From contig PSRH01000184.1 of NCBI GenBank assembly GCA_003175915.1, positions 1 through 5,731 of the forward strand: 5,731 bases of DNA. Direction: 5' to 3'. Below the pieces are notes generated by a model. It saw only the letters and a list, made by a program, of their open reading frames with translations. It had not been told where the DNA came from and did not search any database. Both the position numbers and the translations under genes were made by a program. This DNA is from Candidatus Melainabacteria bacterium. Its GTDB lineage: Bacteria > Cyanobacteriota > Vampirovibrionia > Obscuribacterales > Obscuribacteraceae. This document shows positions 1 to 5,608 of the stretch, piece by piece. The number at the start of each line of letters is the position of its first letter. Position 1 is the stretch's first letter.

Positions 1-1172
1 TGCACCTTGACCAGCTTTGTCAGATCTGCCTCGTTTTTGTGATGGCGAATGTCGGGTCGACGGCCGATGACGCCAGTCCCCAGGCAGGGGGCATCCAGCA
101 AAACCCGATCGGCGCCCTCCTTGAGAGTGAATGTCCGGCCATCACCCTCATGCACTTGAATGTTCGTCAAGCCCAGGCGCAGGCGATTATCGCGAATCAG
201 ATCGAGTTTCTTAGCATTCTTGTCTACGGCAATCACCTGGCCAGTACCTTCCATTAGTTCACTCAAGTGTATGGTTTTGCTCCCCGGTGCGGCACAGAGA
301 TCGACGAGGAGCTCACCTGGCTTCGGATCAACTACAGAGGAGACAAAAGCCGAAGCTTCGTCCTGAATCGAAAAAAGTCCATCTGAATAACCAGGAATAT
401 TTTGAGGAGGGCCCTTTGTTTCCTTATTCTTATGAGTGCTCTCAAGGAGCAAGCAGGTAGGAACAAGTGATCCAATCGTGACTGTGAAGCCCTGCGATTT
501 AAGAATGTCCATTAATCCTTGCACCGTTATTGCTTGCGTACAGGTGCGCAAGATCAGCTTGCCAGGTTGTTGGGCGACTTGCAAAAGTCTATGGGTTTCT
601 TCCTGTCCAAAATGGTTTGACCAACGGCGCACGATCCAGGCAGGCATCGAATAGGTTCGGGAAAGATGCTCAATATCGTTGCTTTCGAGTGGTGGCGCCA
701 GGAGTTTTGTCTTTCTAGGGCGCAACTCAGTTTCATTTTCGTCAACTCCTGCCTCGGCTTGGGGTTCGATCTTGCTGCGTAGGAAGTTACGCAGTAGTCC
801 ATTGACAAAGCGAGCCTGGCCGACGTGACCTGTAGTCTTGGCCAATTCGGCGCTGGTATTCAGTACTGCCGATGGTGGTATATCCGGCATGTCCAAAAGT
901 TGGAAGACACTCAGGCGCAGAGTGTTTAGCAGGGAACTGGGAAGCTTTTCCAGAGGACGGGAAGAGAATTCTTTGATCGCTGCATCCAGGGCTGACTTGT
1001 TTCTTGTCACACCCATGACTAAGGCGGTGACGAAGGCCCGATCCCGGCTGGATAACTCTTTGCGTTCGAAAGCCCTGGCTAGAGCATTGCTTGTGAAAGT
1101 GCCCTGTTTGTCCACTTGAATGAGAGCCTCAAGGGCCAGCCTGCGTGATTGAACGCCTTTGGATCCTTTCAA
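1..1172 (-). CDS. rsmB: 16S rRNA (cytosine-967 C5)-methyltransferase RsmB (Sun), 3' end outside the window
   Basis: RsmB is a cytoplasmic SAM-dependent enzyme that methylates C967 (E. coli numbering) of 16S rRNA. The frame is open for 390 codons from TTG at 1172 to the window edge; the family is usually about 430-450 residues, so roughly the last 50 are missing. An N-terminal NusB-like RNA-binding domain spans about residues 8-132 and ends with RFVNGLLRNF (121-130). The Rossmann methyltransferase domain follows: SAM motif I DLCAAPGSKT at 291-300, an acidic strand end VIAVDKN at 313-319, motif IV DAPC at 360-363, and RRPDIR at 371-376. C363 matches the cysteine that helps release product; the nucleophilic cysteine of motif VI would lie beyond the window. 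The TTG start overlaps the fmt stop (TTGA), with GAGAGG about 8 nt upstream, so translation is probably coupled to fmt. The linkers at about 134-160 and 246-260 look longer and more charged than usual. Family assignment is firm; the exact start is probable. Confidence 0.95.
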   Translation of the reverse strand, partial: MKGSKGVQSRRLALEALIQVDKQGTFTSNALARAFERKELSSRDRAFVTALVMGVTRNKSALDAAIKEFSSRPLEKLPSSLLNTLRLSVFQLLDMPDIPPSAVLNTSAELAKTTGHVGQARFVNGLLRNFLRSKIEPQAEAGVDENETELRPRKTKLLAPPLESNDIEHLSRTYSMPAWIVRRWSNHFGQEETHRLLQVAQQPGKLILRTCTQAITVQGLMDILKSQGFTVTIGSLVPTCLLLESTHKNKETKGPPQNIPGYSDGLFSIQDEASAFVSSVVDPKPGELLVDLCAAPGSKTIHLSELMEGTGQVIAVDKNAKKLDLIRDNRLRLGLTNIQVHEGDGRTFTLKEGADRVLLDAPCLGTGVIGRRPDIRHHKNEADLTKLVKV

Positions 1173-2155
1173 ACTCCAAGCCTCTCGCCGCTTTTTAAAC
1201 GAGCGCCATTTATCCAGTCGATTGCCGACATCCGGGCTCGATTGACTGGTTGAACGATAAGTAACCGCAAAGCTTCTGCGGTCCTATCGCCGCAGCGCAC
1301 CAAAACTTCTTTACCCTCAACGATAATCGTTCCCGGTACCAAGCTGTCATGATGTCCGGCAGTGAATTCGCCCGATGGAAGTTCGGTTGATGTCTTCCAG
1401 ATCTTCAATACCTCTCCCCTGAAAAAGGTCATCGCTCCGGGCCAGGGAATCAGGCCGCGAACAAGATTATGAATGCTCGCCGCCGAATGCGTCCAATCGA
1501 TGTTGCCCAGTTCTTTAGTCAGAATTGGTGCGTAAGTGGCGCGAGAGTCATCCTGTCTTTCCGGTTGAAGACCATCAATTGCCAGCTTTTCTAGGGTTTC
1601 GACAACCAGTTTGGCTCCGGCAACAGACATTTGTTTGGCCAGCGCTTCTGCATCGATGTCGGGATCGATTGGCAGAAATTTCTTCAATAGTATCGGGCCG
1701 GTATCGACGCCAGCCTCCGTGAACATCGTTGTTATACCGGTTTCCCGGTCGCCGTTGATGATCGCCCAATTGATCGGGGCGGCGCCGCGATATGCCGGTA
1801 AAAGCGAGGCGTGAAGATTGACCACTCCCAGTTTGGGCAAAGTGAGCACCGCCTTCTTGAGAATCTGGCCAAAGGCTACCATCACAATCAAGTCTGGGTT
1901 TAATACGCGCAGCATCTCCACAGTTTCAGGAGATTTGGCGAGACTCTCAGGCTGAAGGACAGGGATGTTGTGGAGGAGGGCAAGGCGCTTGCTGGGCGGT
2001 ACGTGTATCTTTTGTCCGCGGCCGGCAGGTCGATCAGGCTGGGTTACCACGGCGATCACCTCAACGTTTGGCTGGGCGATGAGGGCCTCCAACGTCGGAA
2101 CGGCAAATTCGGGAGTGCCTAAAAAAACAATGCGCAGCCTGTTAACTTGCGTCAT
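1169..2155 (-). CDS. fmt: Methionyl-tRNA formyltransferase
   Basis: Fmt transfers a formyl group from 10-formyltetrahydrofolate to the amino group of Met-tRNAfMet, making the initiator tRNA. The 328-residue product is close to full length for the family (about 310-320). It begins with the family signature LRIVFLGTPEFAVPTLEAL (7-25), then TQPDRPAGRGQK (38-49). The formyl-transfer centre is visible: NLHASLLPAYRGAAPINW at 113-130 supplies N113 and H115 with the SLLPxxRGxAPI loop, and DTGPIL at 151-156 supplies D151. These match the E. coli N108/H110/D146 triad with a constant offset of five. The OB-fold-like C-terminal domain follows from about 215, with IPWPGAMTFF at 236-245. The ATG overlaps the preceding small gene's stop (ATGA) and has no strong Shine-Dalgarno, which suggests translational coupling. 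The stop overlaps the rsmB start. The fmt-rsmB pair is a widespread arrangement; the def gene often found with it is not in this window. Confidence 0.98.
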   Translation of the reverse strand: MTQVNRLRIVFLGTPEFAVPTLEALIAQPNVEVIAVVTQPDRPAGRGQKIHVPPSKRLALLHNIPVLQPESLAKSPETVEMLRVLNPDLIVMVAFGQILKKAVLTLPKLGVVNLHASLLPAYRGAAPINWAIINGDRETGITTMFTEAGVDTGPILLKKFLPIDPDIDAEALAKQMSVAGAKLVVETLEKLAIDGLQPERQDDSRATYAPILTKELGNIDWTHSAASIHNLVRGLIPWPGAMTFFRGEVLKIWKTSTELPSGEFTAGHHDSLVPGTIIVEGKEVLVRCGDRTAEALRLLIVQPVNRARMSAIDWINGARLKSGERLGV

Positions 2156-2355
2156 TTGCTCAAGGTGATTTCTATAATCTGATCAAAGTTCAAGCACTGC
2201 TTGTCATCTAGCATTATATAGATCAGCCTGTTTCCCTGGTCGAAGACAATATTTGTTAAAATGCCTGAATAGTTGCCGTGCTCCACCGTCACTACTAAGA
2301 CGCGCTCGCCAACCCATTGACGAAGGAAAAGTCGTTCTTTGCTTACATTACTCAT
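2152..2355 (-). CDS. Small Sm/SH3-like beta-barrel protein, function unknown
   Basis: I do not recognise a named family. From ATG at 2355 the product has 67 residues, rich in alternating hydrophobic residues typical of beta strands. A short helix-like start (KERLFLRQW) is followed by GERVLVVTVEHGNYSGIL, a possible bent strand pair with a Gly turn, then LIYIML, and a final strand DQIIEITL. This strand order and length recall Sm/LSm folds. The stretch from ERV onward can be loosely laid over Hfq, but Hfq's YKHA motif is absent (the equivalent place reads NFDQ), so this is a structural guess. An in-frame TTG at 2376 would add seven residues; no good ribosome site precedes either start. The gene overlaps fmt by four bases (ATGA), which indicates coupled expression with Met-tRNA formylation. 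A perfect Shine-Dalgarno lies further upstream in front of a mini-ORF in another frame, so the true N terminus may be longer. Real gene: fairly sure. Function: unknown. Confidence 0.8.
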   Translation of the reverse strand: MSNVSKERLFLRQWVGERVLVVTVEHGNYSGILTNIVFDQGNRLIYIMLDDKQCLNFDQIIEITLSK

Positions 2356-2390
2356 AGTGCTGATCCGGCCGAACAAACAGGTTAAAGCTA

Positions 2391-2423
2391 TCAGATTGTC
2401 CTATTACTGATCAATTCAATCAT
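2391..2423 (-). CDS. Ten-codon mini-ORF behind a perfect Shine-Dalgarno (leader peptide or displaced gene start)
   Basis: The transcribed strand reads ATG, nine further codons (peptide MIELISNRTI) and then TGA TAG. It starts 10 nt after a perfect AGGAGG, which itself lies a few bases after the stop of the upstream gene. It ends about 35 nt before the ATG of the 67-residue gene and is in a different frame. If ribosomes slipped +1 at ATC-TGA, or if one base were removed there, the reading would continue as GAT AGC TTT... into the small gene, giving about 89 residues. It may therefore be a leader peptide, a frameshifted gene start, or fortuitous. I cannot choose between these from one sequence. 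Confidence 0.35.
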   Translation of the reverse strand: MIELISNRTI

Positions 2424-2433
2424 GTCGAATTAA

Positions 2434-2439
2434 CCTCCT
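2434..2439 (-). promoter_or_regulatory. Perfect Shine-Dalgarno (AGGAGG) between two operon genes
   Basis: The minus strand reads GAGGAGG here, the strongest ribosome-binding match noticed in the window. The only ATG at suitable spacing (10 nt) is that of the mini-ORF at 2423. The accepted starts of the next gene at 2376 (TTG) and 2355 (ATG) are far too distant to use it. The mismatch between a strong site and a very short ORF is what makes this place notable. Confidence 0.7.
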
Positions 2440-2443
2440 CGCA

Positions 2444-3058
2444 CTAGTGAGGCTTGATTTTCTTAAGAACCGATACGAGCCTTTCATAGTCGGAGCGGAA
2501 TAGTTGAGAAAAGGCCTGTCCAGCCTGTTGCAAGAAAGCATCGTCATTTCTTCTTGCCTGATAGGCTTCCCGTATTGCCGCTGCCAGTAGTTCGTCAATA
2601 GATCCTACCGTCGCCTGAGAAAGCAAGCGCAGGAACTCAAAGTCGCTGGTCGCCCGTTCGATATCGGATGCGGTGGCATGATAAACGAAGTCATGCACTT
2701 CCGGCGGATGAGGCGGCAAGTGTTGATAGGCGCGGCCATTCTCTATGTAACCGATGATCGAAGCGTGAACGTCGGTCCTCAACAGAGAAAAGATTTGTGG
2801 TTGCTGAGCCTTAAGTTCTTCTCGTGAAAGACCAAATGCCGACGGTCGGTGGACACCATCTATAGGTCCTGTAAGAACGTCATTGACTACGGCAATAATT
2901 GCCGTCTTTTTGTCCGCTGAACCGACGCGAAGAAAGCTGCCAAAGCGGGGTTTGGAGAGTCCGCCTGAGCCACCACTGGCAGTTGATGGCAGGCTCTGGG
3001 CAACTAAGCTGCTCACCGTGGCCGAGACTACCTCCGCGATTGCTTGCACGTTTTTCAA
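2444..3058 (-). CDS. Conserved cyanobacterial-type hypothetical protein, possible HAS-barrel domain
   Basis: The product has 204 residues with no signal peptide or membrane segment, so it is probably cytoplasmic. After a low-complexity Ser/Gly-rich stretch (22-35) comes PRFGSFLRV (37-45) and a strand IIAVVNDV (54-61). These resemble the start of HAS-barrels, the small domain at the N terminus of HerA-type ATPases. The most family-like block is residues 71-126: RPSAFGLSREELKAQQPQIF, SLLRTD, ASIIGYI, and QHLPPHPPEVHDFVY. I associate it with a conserved, uncharacterised cyanobacterial protein. No Walker motifs are present, so it is not an ATPase itself. The second half (about 130-203) is helical and charged. 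The TTG start overlaps the lipoprotein stop (TTGA), suggesting coupling; a GTG at 3049 with GGA about 8 nt upstream is an alternative start. The CDS is well supported by its length and by fitting between its neighbours. The domain name is recalled from memory and unverified. Confidence 0.85.
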   Translation of the reverse strand: MKNVQAIAEVVSATVSSLVAQSLPSTASGGSGGLSKPRFGSFLRVGSADKKTAIIAVVNDVLTGPIDGVHRPSAFGLSREELKAQQPQIFSLLRTDVHASIIGYIENGRAYQHLPPHPPEVHDFVYHATASDIERATSDFEFLRLLSQATVGSIDELLAAAIREAYQARRNDDAFLQQAGQAFSQLFRSDYERLVSVLKKIKPH

Positions 3059-3576
3059 TCCGTTGGTGGGTTGGCCTTGTCCGGAGTGTAATTTTCGGTT
3101 GGCTGTTTGTCTTCGCTGGTATCGACCTGTTTTCCGAGAGACAGGCTGATCGTCGTTTTCGGGCCGTCTTCGGCAATCATGACATTGAGCTCGAGTGCAT
3201 CCTTATGAACGTTGATGCTCACAAGTTTGGGCATTTCTTGAACACCGTCAATCTGCCAGCTCTGAGCCTTAAGTTGCTCTTGGTACCATTTGCTCACGTT
3301 TGGCAATGAGTCGCTGGAAGAAAGCGTCATAAATTTAGATTGCTCATCGTTATCTCCCTCGGCGGATACGGAGCCATTCGGTACTGCATCCGTATAGATG
3401 AGCTTTTCAAACTCTTTGGGGACAGCGGCGCTGCCCTGGGCGATGGTGTGCGTCATCCCTCCTGATTTGAAGCTAACTTCTTGCTGTTGAGCGCAACCAA
3501 CCAGAAATAGCAGGGAGGTAAAGCCAATAAAAATGCGGTATTGGTTCAAGCTATGGTGAAACATTTTGAAAACCAT
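3055..3576 (-). CDS. Small putative lipoprotein, function unknown
   Basis: The 173-residue product starts with a basic/polar stretch, then a hydrophobic core (RIFIGFTSLLFLVG) ending in the lipobox LVGC, with Cys at 28. This is a type II signal peptide, so the mature protein of about 146 residues should be lipid-anchored to a membrane, facing away from the cytoplasm. The mature part contains SKWYQEQLKAQSWQIDG at about 95-111, a pattern common in small envelope lipoproteins (paired helix and strand). A strand-rich region follows (LVSINV, LELNVMI, TTISLSL). The last 20 or so residues are a Thr/Pro/acid-rich, probably disordered tail. It is far too short to be a peptide-binding protein for the permeases upstream, although its place after them suggests an envelope-related role. 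ATG at 3576 was chosen; M5 at 3564 would also preserve the signal peptide. The stop overlaps the next gene's start. I do not recognise a named family. Confidence 0.88.
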   Translation of the reverse strand: MVFKMFHHSLNQYRIFIGFTSLLFLVGCAQQQEVSFKSGGMTHTIAQGSAAVPKEFEKLIYTDAVPNGSVSAEGDNDEQSKFMTLSSSDSLPNVSKWYQEQLKAQSWQIDGVQEMPKLVSINVHKDALELNVMIAEDGPKTTISLSLGKQVDTSEDKQPTENYTPDKANPPTD

Positions 3577-3637
3577 GGATAACCCATTGAGATCTTGACG
3601 CCAACTATTCTACTGCGCTTTCACTTTCGACTGGGAT

Positions 3638-4537
3638 CTATTGCTCCTGCTTTCTGCTTATCAATTGAATTCCCAATACAGTCCCTGTGATCATCACACC
3701 GGGAGCAACAACCGACCACCAGTTGCCCAACAACAGGCTCTGCTGCGCAGAATTGAGCATGCTTCCCCAGCTTGGTGTAGCCGGTCCAATGCCCAGTCCA
3801 AGGAAGCTCAAGCCAGCCTCACTTAAGATTGCGTCGGCGACAAGGAGCGATCCTTCAACTGTGATTATAGTGGCAGCATTTGGCAGAAGGTGTTTGATCG
3901 TTAGTTGCCAAAAGCTCAAACCCTGGGCTACAGCTGCCTGTATGTAATCCTCAGAGAGAATTGATTTAATGCGTGCGCTTGTCAGTCTGGCTACTTCAAG
4001 CCAAGTAGTGGCACTGATAATCACAATCACCGTTAAAAGGGGCAAAAGCCCATTACTATAGCTGGTGATGCCAAGGAGATCAATGAGAAAGGCTGGTAGA
4101 AAGTGCCTGTACGGCAGATCATTGATCAAGGCAGCAACAAACAAAAGAAGAACGATGTTGGGAACTGCCAGTAAAACGTCCACGAGCCGCATCATAAACG
4201 CTTCAACTAGGCCGCCGGATAAAGCGCTTACCGAGCCCCAGAGGCTGCCGATCGTAATAGCAGCCAGAGCCGAGCAAAGCCCCACCAGTAAAGATGTCCT
4301 TGCACCCCAGATGAGAAGACTGGCAAGATCTCGACCAAGAGCGTCTGTACCTAGGAAGTGCCCGTCAGCCAAAAGAGGCAAATTGGCCCGGGAAAGATGT
4401 ACGCAGAAAGGCGAGAGGTCGCTTTCACTTGGGACGATCAAGGGGGCGAGTAATCCGGCAAGAGCAATGACTGCGATGATCAAATATCCGCATCGGGTCT
4501 TAAAATTGGCTCGTGCACTACTGAACATGCGGATCAA
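3638..4537 (-). CDS. DppC/OppC-type ABC transporter permease
   Basis: This is one of two inner-membrane permease subunits of a peptide/nickel-type (Dpp/Opp family) ABC importer. The 299-residue product has a first transmembrane helix at about 18-36. The family motif HFLGTDALGRDLASLLIWGARTSL-type block starts at residue 60, then MRLVDVLLAVP (116-126). The cytoplasmic EAA loop that docks the ATPase is at 196-221 (EDYIQAAVAQGLSFW, then IKHLLPN), followed by SEAGLSFLGLG (239-249) and PSWG (255-258). Two oddities stand out. There is an extra segment of about 25-30 residues (138-166), probably periplasmic, between two membrane helices. The C terminus reads GIQLISRKQEQ in place of the usual GDxLRDxLDPR tail, which partly reappears in another frame. 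The TTG at 4537, with AGAG about 5 nt upstream, was kept; ATG at 4528 is an alternative. It lies 12 nt after the dppB-like stop, so the two are co-transcribed. Substrate cannot be read from sequence. Confidence 0.95.
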   Translation of the reverse strand: MIRMFSSARANFKTRCGYLIIAVIALAGLLAPLIVPSESDLSPFCVHLSRANLPLLADGHFLGTDALGRDLASLLIWGARTSLLVGLCSALAAITIGSLWGSVSALSGGLVEAFMMRLVDVLLAVPNIVLLLFVAALINDLPYRHFLPAFLIDLLGITSYSNGLLPLLTVIVIISATTWLEVARLTSARIKSILSEDYIQAAVAQGLSFWQLTIKHLLPNAATIITVEGSLLVADAILSEAGLSFLGLGIGPATPSWGSMLNSAQQSLLLGNWWSVVAPGVMITGTVLGIQLISRKQEQ

Positions 4538-4549
4538 AAGTACTCTGAG

Positions 4550-5533
4550 TTAGGCTCTGCCGTTGTTCACTTGTTCTTGCAGCCGGGGGTCAATCACCAT
4601 TTGCATGACGTCAGCGGCCAGGTTGGCCAGAATGACAAGGGTGCCATAAATAATTGTCAGAGCCAGCAAAATCGGATAATTCCTGGCGAAGGTGGCTTCG
4701 ACAGCAAGCCGTCCCATGCCTGGCCAGGCAAAGACGGTTTCCACCAATACTGAGCCGCCGATCAACGCCGGAATTGAAAGTGCCACCAAATTTATTGTTG
4801 GTGCCAAACTATTTTTGCCAACATGTTTGAACAATGTCTTTATGGCGCTCAGCCCTTTGGCTCGGGCACAAAGGACGTAATCCTTATTCACCTCGTTCAA
4901 CATCGAGCTCCTCAGAATAAGACCTAGTTTTGCCGCTCGCCGGCTGGCCAGGACCAGGGCAGGCAAAAGTATGGTGGTGAAACCAATGCCAACCTTGCCC
5001 GGAGCATGCAACCCCAGTAAATGGATTTGCGGCAGGCCGGATTGTCCAACCCAGGCGATGAGCAAGAAGCCAAGCCAGAAGCTCGGTGTGGAATAGAGAG
5101 CATAGGCGGTAGCCAGAGAAAGTTCTTCTAGATAACTAGCCCGCTTTGAGTAGGCTAAGAAAGCCATGAAGACACCCCAGATTGCCCCTGTGATCATGGC
5201 AATTAACAGAGCCGTACCTACCAGTAAAGCTGTTGCTGGCACGCGTTCGGCAATCAACGTAAGCACTGGCCTGCCATCTTTGTAAGAAGCGCCGAGATTG
5301 CCATGCATCGTTTGTTTCAGCCAACAGAAGTATTGTTCAGGCAGCGATTTGTCCAGTCCTAGCTCCTGGCGCAGGACTTGCTTTTGTTCGGCGGACAAGT
5401 CCTTTTCGCTTGCGCCGATGAAAACTTCGACTGGATCACCAGGCAGGGCTCGCAGCAGAGTAAAGGTTAGTAGTGACAAGAGCAAGAGAAGAGGAATGCC
5501 AGCCAGACAACGTTTTATAATCAATTTCAACAA
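4550..5533 (-). CDS. DppB/OppB-type ABC transporter permease
   Basis: This is the partner permease of the DppC-like protein; the two would form the membrane channel of a Dpp/Opp-family importer. Its 327 residues are a typical length for the family. It begins with a positively charged end and the first membrane helix, then PGDP at 31-34. HGNLGASYKDGRPV at 77-90 is the family's GDLG-S-x-x-x-xPV block. The EAA loop is at 219-245 (DYVLCARAKGLSAIKTLF, then LAP), followed by ETVFAWPGMGRLAVEA at 265-280 and the conserved DPRL end at 315-318. The start is TTG at 5533, chosen because AAAGGA lies 8 nt upstream; no in-frame ATG is better placed. It is the first gene after the minus-strand promoter at 5581-5608. 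No solute-binding protein precedes it and no ATPase follows the pair, so the rest of the transporter must be encoded elsewhere or borrowed. Peptides are the commonest substrates of the family, but nickel or others are possible. Confidence 0.96.
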   Translation of the reverse strand: MLKLIIKRCLAGIPLLLLLSLLTFTLLRALPGDPVEVFIGASEKDLSAEQKQVLRQELGLDKSLPEQYFCWLKQTMHGNLGASYKDGRPVLTLIAERVPATALLVGTALLIAMITGAIWGVFMAFLAYSKRASYLEELSLATAYALYSTPSFWLGFLLIAWVGQSGLPQIHLLGLHAPGKVGIGFTTILLPALVLASRRAAKLGLILRSSMLNEVNKDYVLCARAKGLSAIKTLFKHVGKNSLAPTINLVALSIPALIGGSVLVETVFAWPGMGRLAVEATFARNYPILLALTIIYGTLVILANLAADVMQMVIDPRLQEQVNNGRA

Positions 5534-5541
5534 TGACGTTG

Positions 5542-5547
5542 TCCTTT
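5542..5547 (-). promoter_or_regulatory. Shine-Dalgarno (AAAGGA) that decides the TTG start of the DppB-like gene
   Basis: On the minus strand AAAGGA is followed by eight bases and then TTG TTG AAA. This spacing is close to ideal and supports TTG at 5533 as the start codon. Confidence 0.75.
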
Positions 5548-5550
5548 GCG

Positions 5551-5580
5551 AAGACTTCTTAACGAACCGGAGAAAGTCTT
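5551..5580. repeat. Perfect 7-bp inverted repeat in the operon's promoter/leader region
   Basis: AAGACTT at 5551-5557 is matched exactly by its reverse complement AAGTCTT at 5574-5580, with a 16-base spacer. On the minus strand the first arm lies directly downstream of the -10 box, around the expected transcription start. The second arm is just before the Shine-Dalgarno of the DppB-like gene. The position fits an operator at which a dimeric regulator would block the promoter. It could also fold as a leader hairpin if transcription starts early enough. No regulator can be named from it. Confidence 0.5.
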
Positions 5581-5608
5581 ATCATACAGGCTAGGGTTAC
5601 GTTGACAA
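5581..5608 (-). promoter_or_regulatory. Sigma-70-type promoter for the minus-strand operon
   Basis: Read on the minus strand, the -35 box is TTGTCA (5608-5603, five of six consensus bases), the spacer is 16 bp, and the -10 box is TATGAT (5586-5581, five of six). Transcription would start near 5574, giving a leader of about 40 nt before the DppB-like TTG. It is the best minus-strand promoter match I saw in the window and lies where the operon must begin. Confidence 0.7.

Noticed and set aside
554..808. 84-codon minus-strand frame inside rsmB
   Set aside because: It is out of frame with the uninterrupted rsmB reading frame; no sign that rsmB is broken was found.
838..1119. 93-codon plus-strand open frame
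   Set aside because: It is antisense to the NusB-like domain of rsmB, whose frame is continuous and motif-rich.
2408..2422. Imperfect dyad TGATCAATTCAATCA between the HAS-barrel and small-protein genes
   Set aside because: Only 10 of 14 arm bases match and it overlaps the mini-ORF in A/T-rich sequence; chance is a sufficient explanation.
2440..2457. CCTC/GAGG hairpin around the stop of the HAS-barrel gene as a terminator
   Set aside because: A 4-bp stem with an 8-base loop and no following T-run does not make an intrinsic terminator.
2899..3309. 136-codon plus-strand open frame
   Set aside because: It runs antisense across the lipoprotein/HAS-barrel junction; the minus-strand genes have clear motifs and overlapping starts, and this frame has none.
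3055..3576. Lipoprotein as the solute-binding protein of the permeases
   Set aside because: At 173 residues it is far below the roughly 500 residues of Dpp/Opp binding proteins and shows none of their motifs.
3577..3637. Possible promoter before the lipoprotein (TAGAAT as -10 on the minus strand)
   Set aside because: The -10 match is good but no acceptable -35 box lies 16-18 bp upstream, so it is not strong enough to list.
4065..4553. 162-codon plus-strand open frame
   Set aside because: It lies fully antisense to the DppC-like gene, has an Arg/Ser-rich composition typical of a shadow frame, and lacks recognisable motifs.
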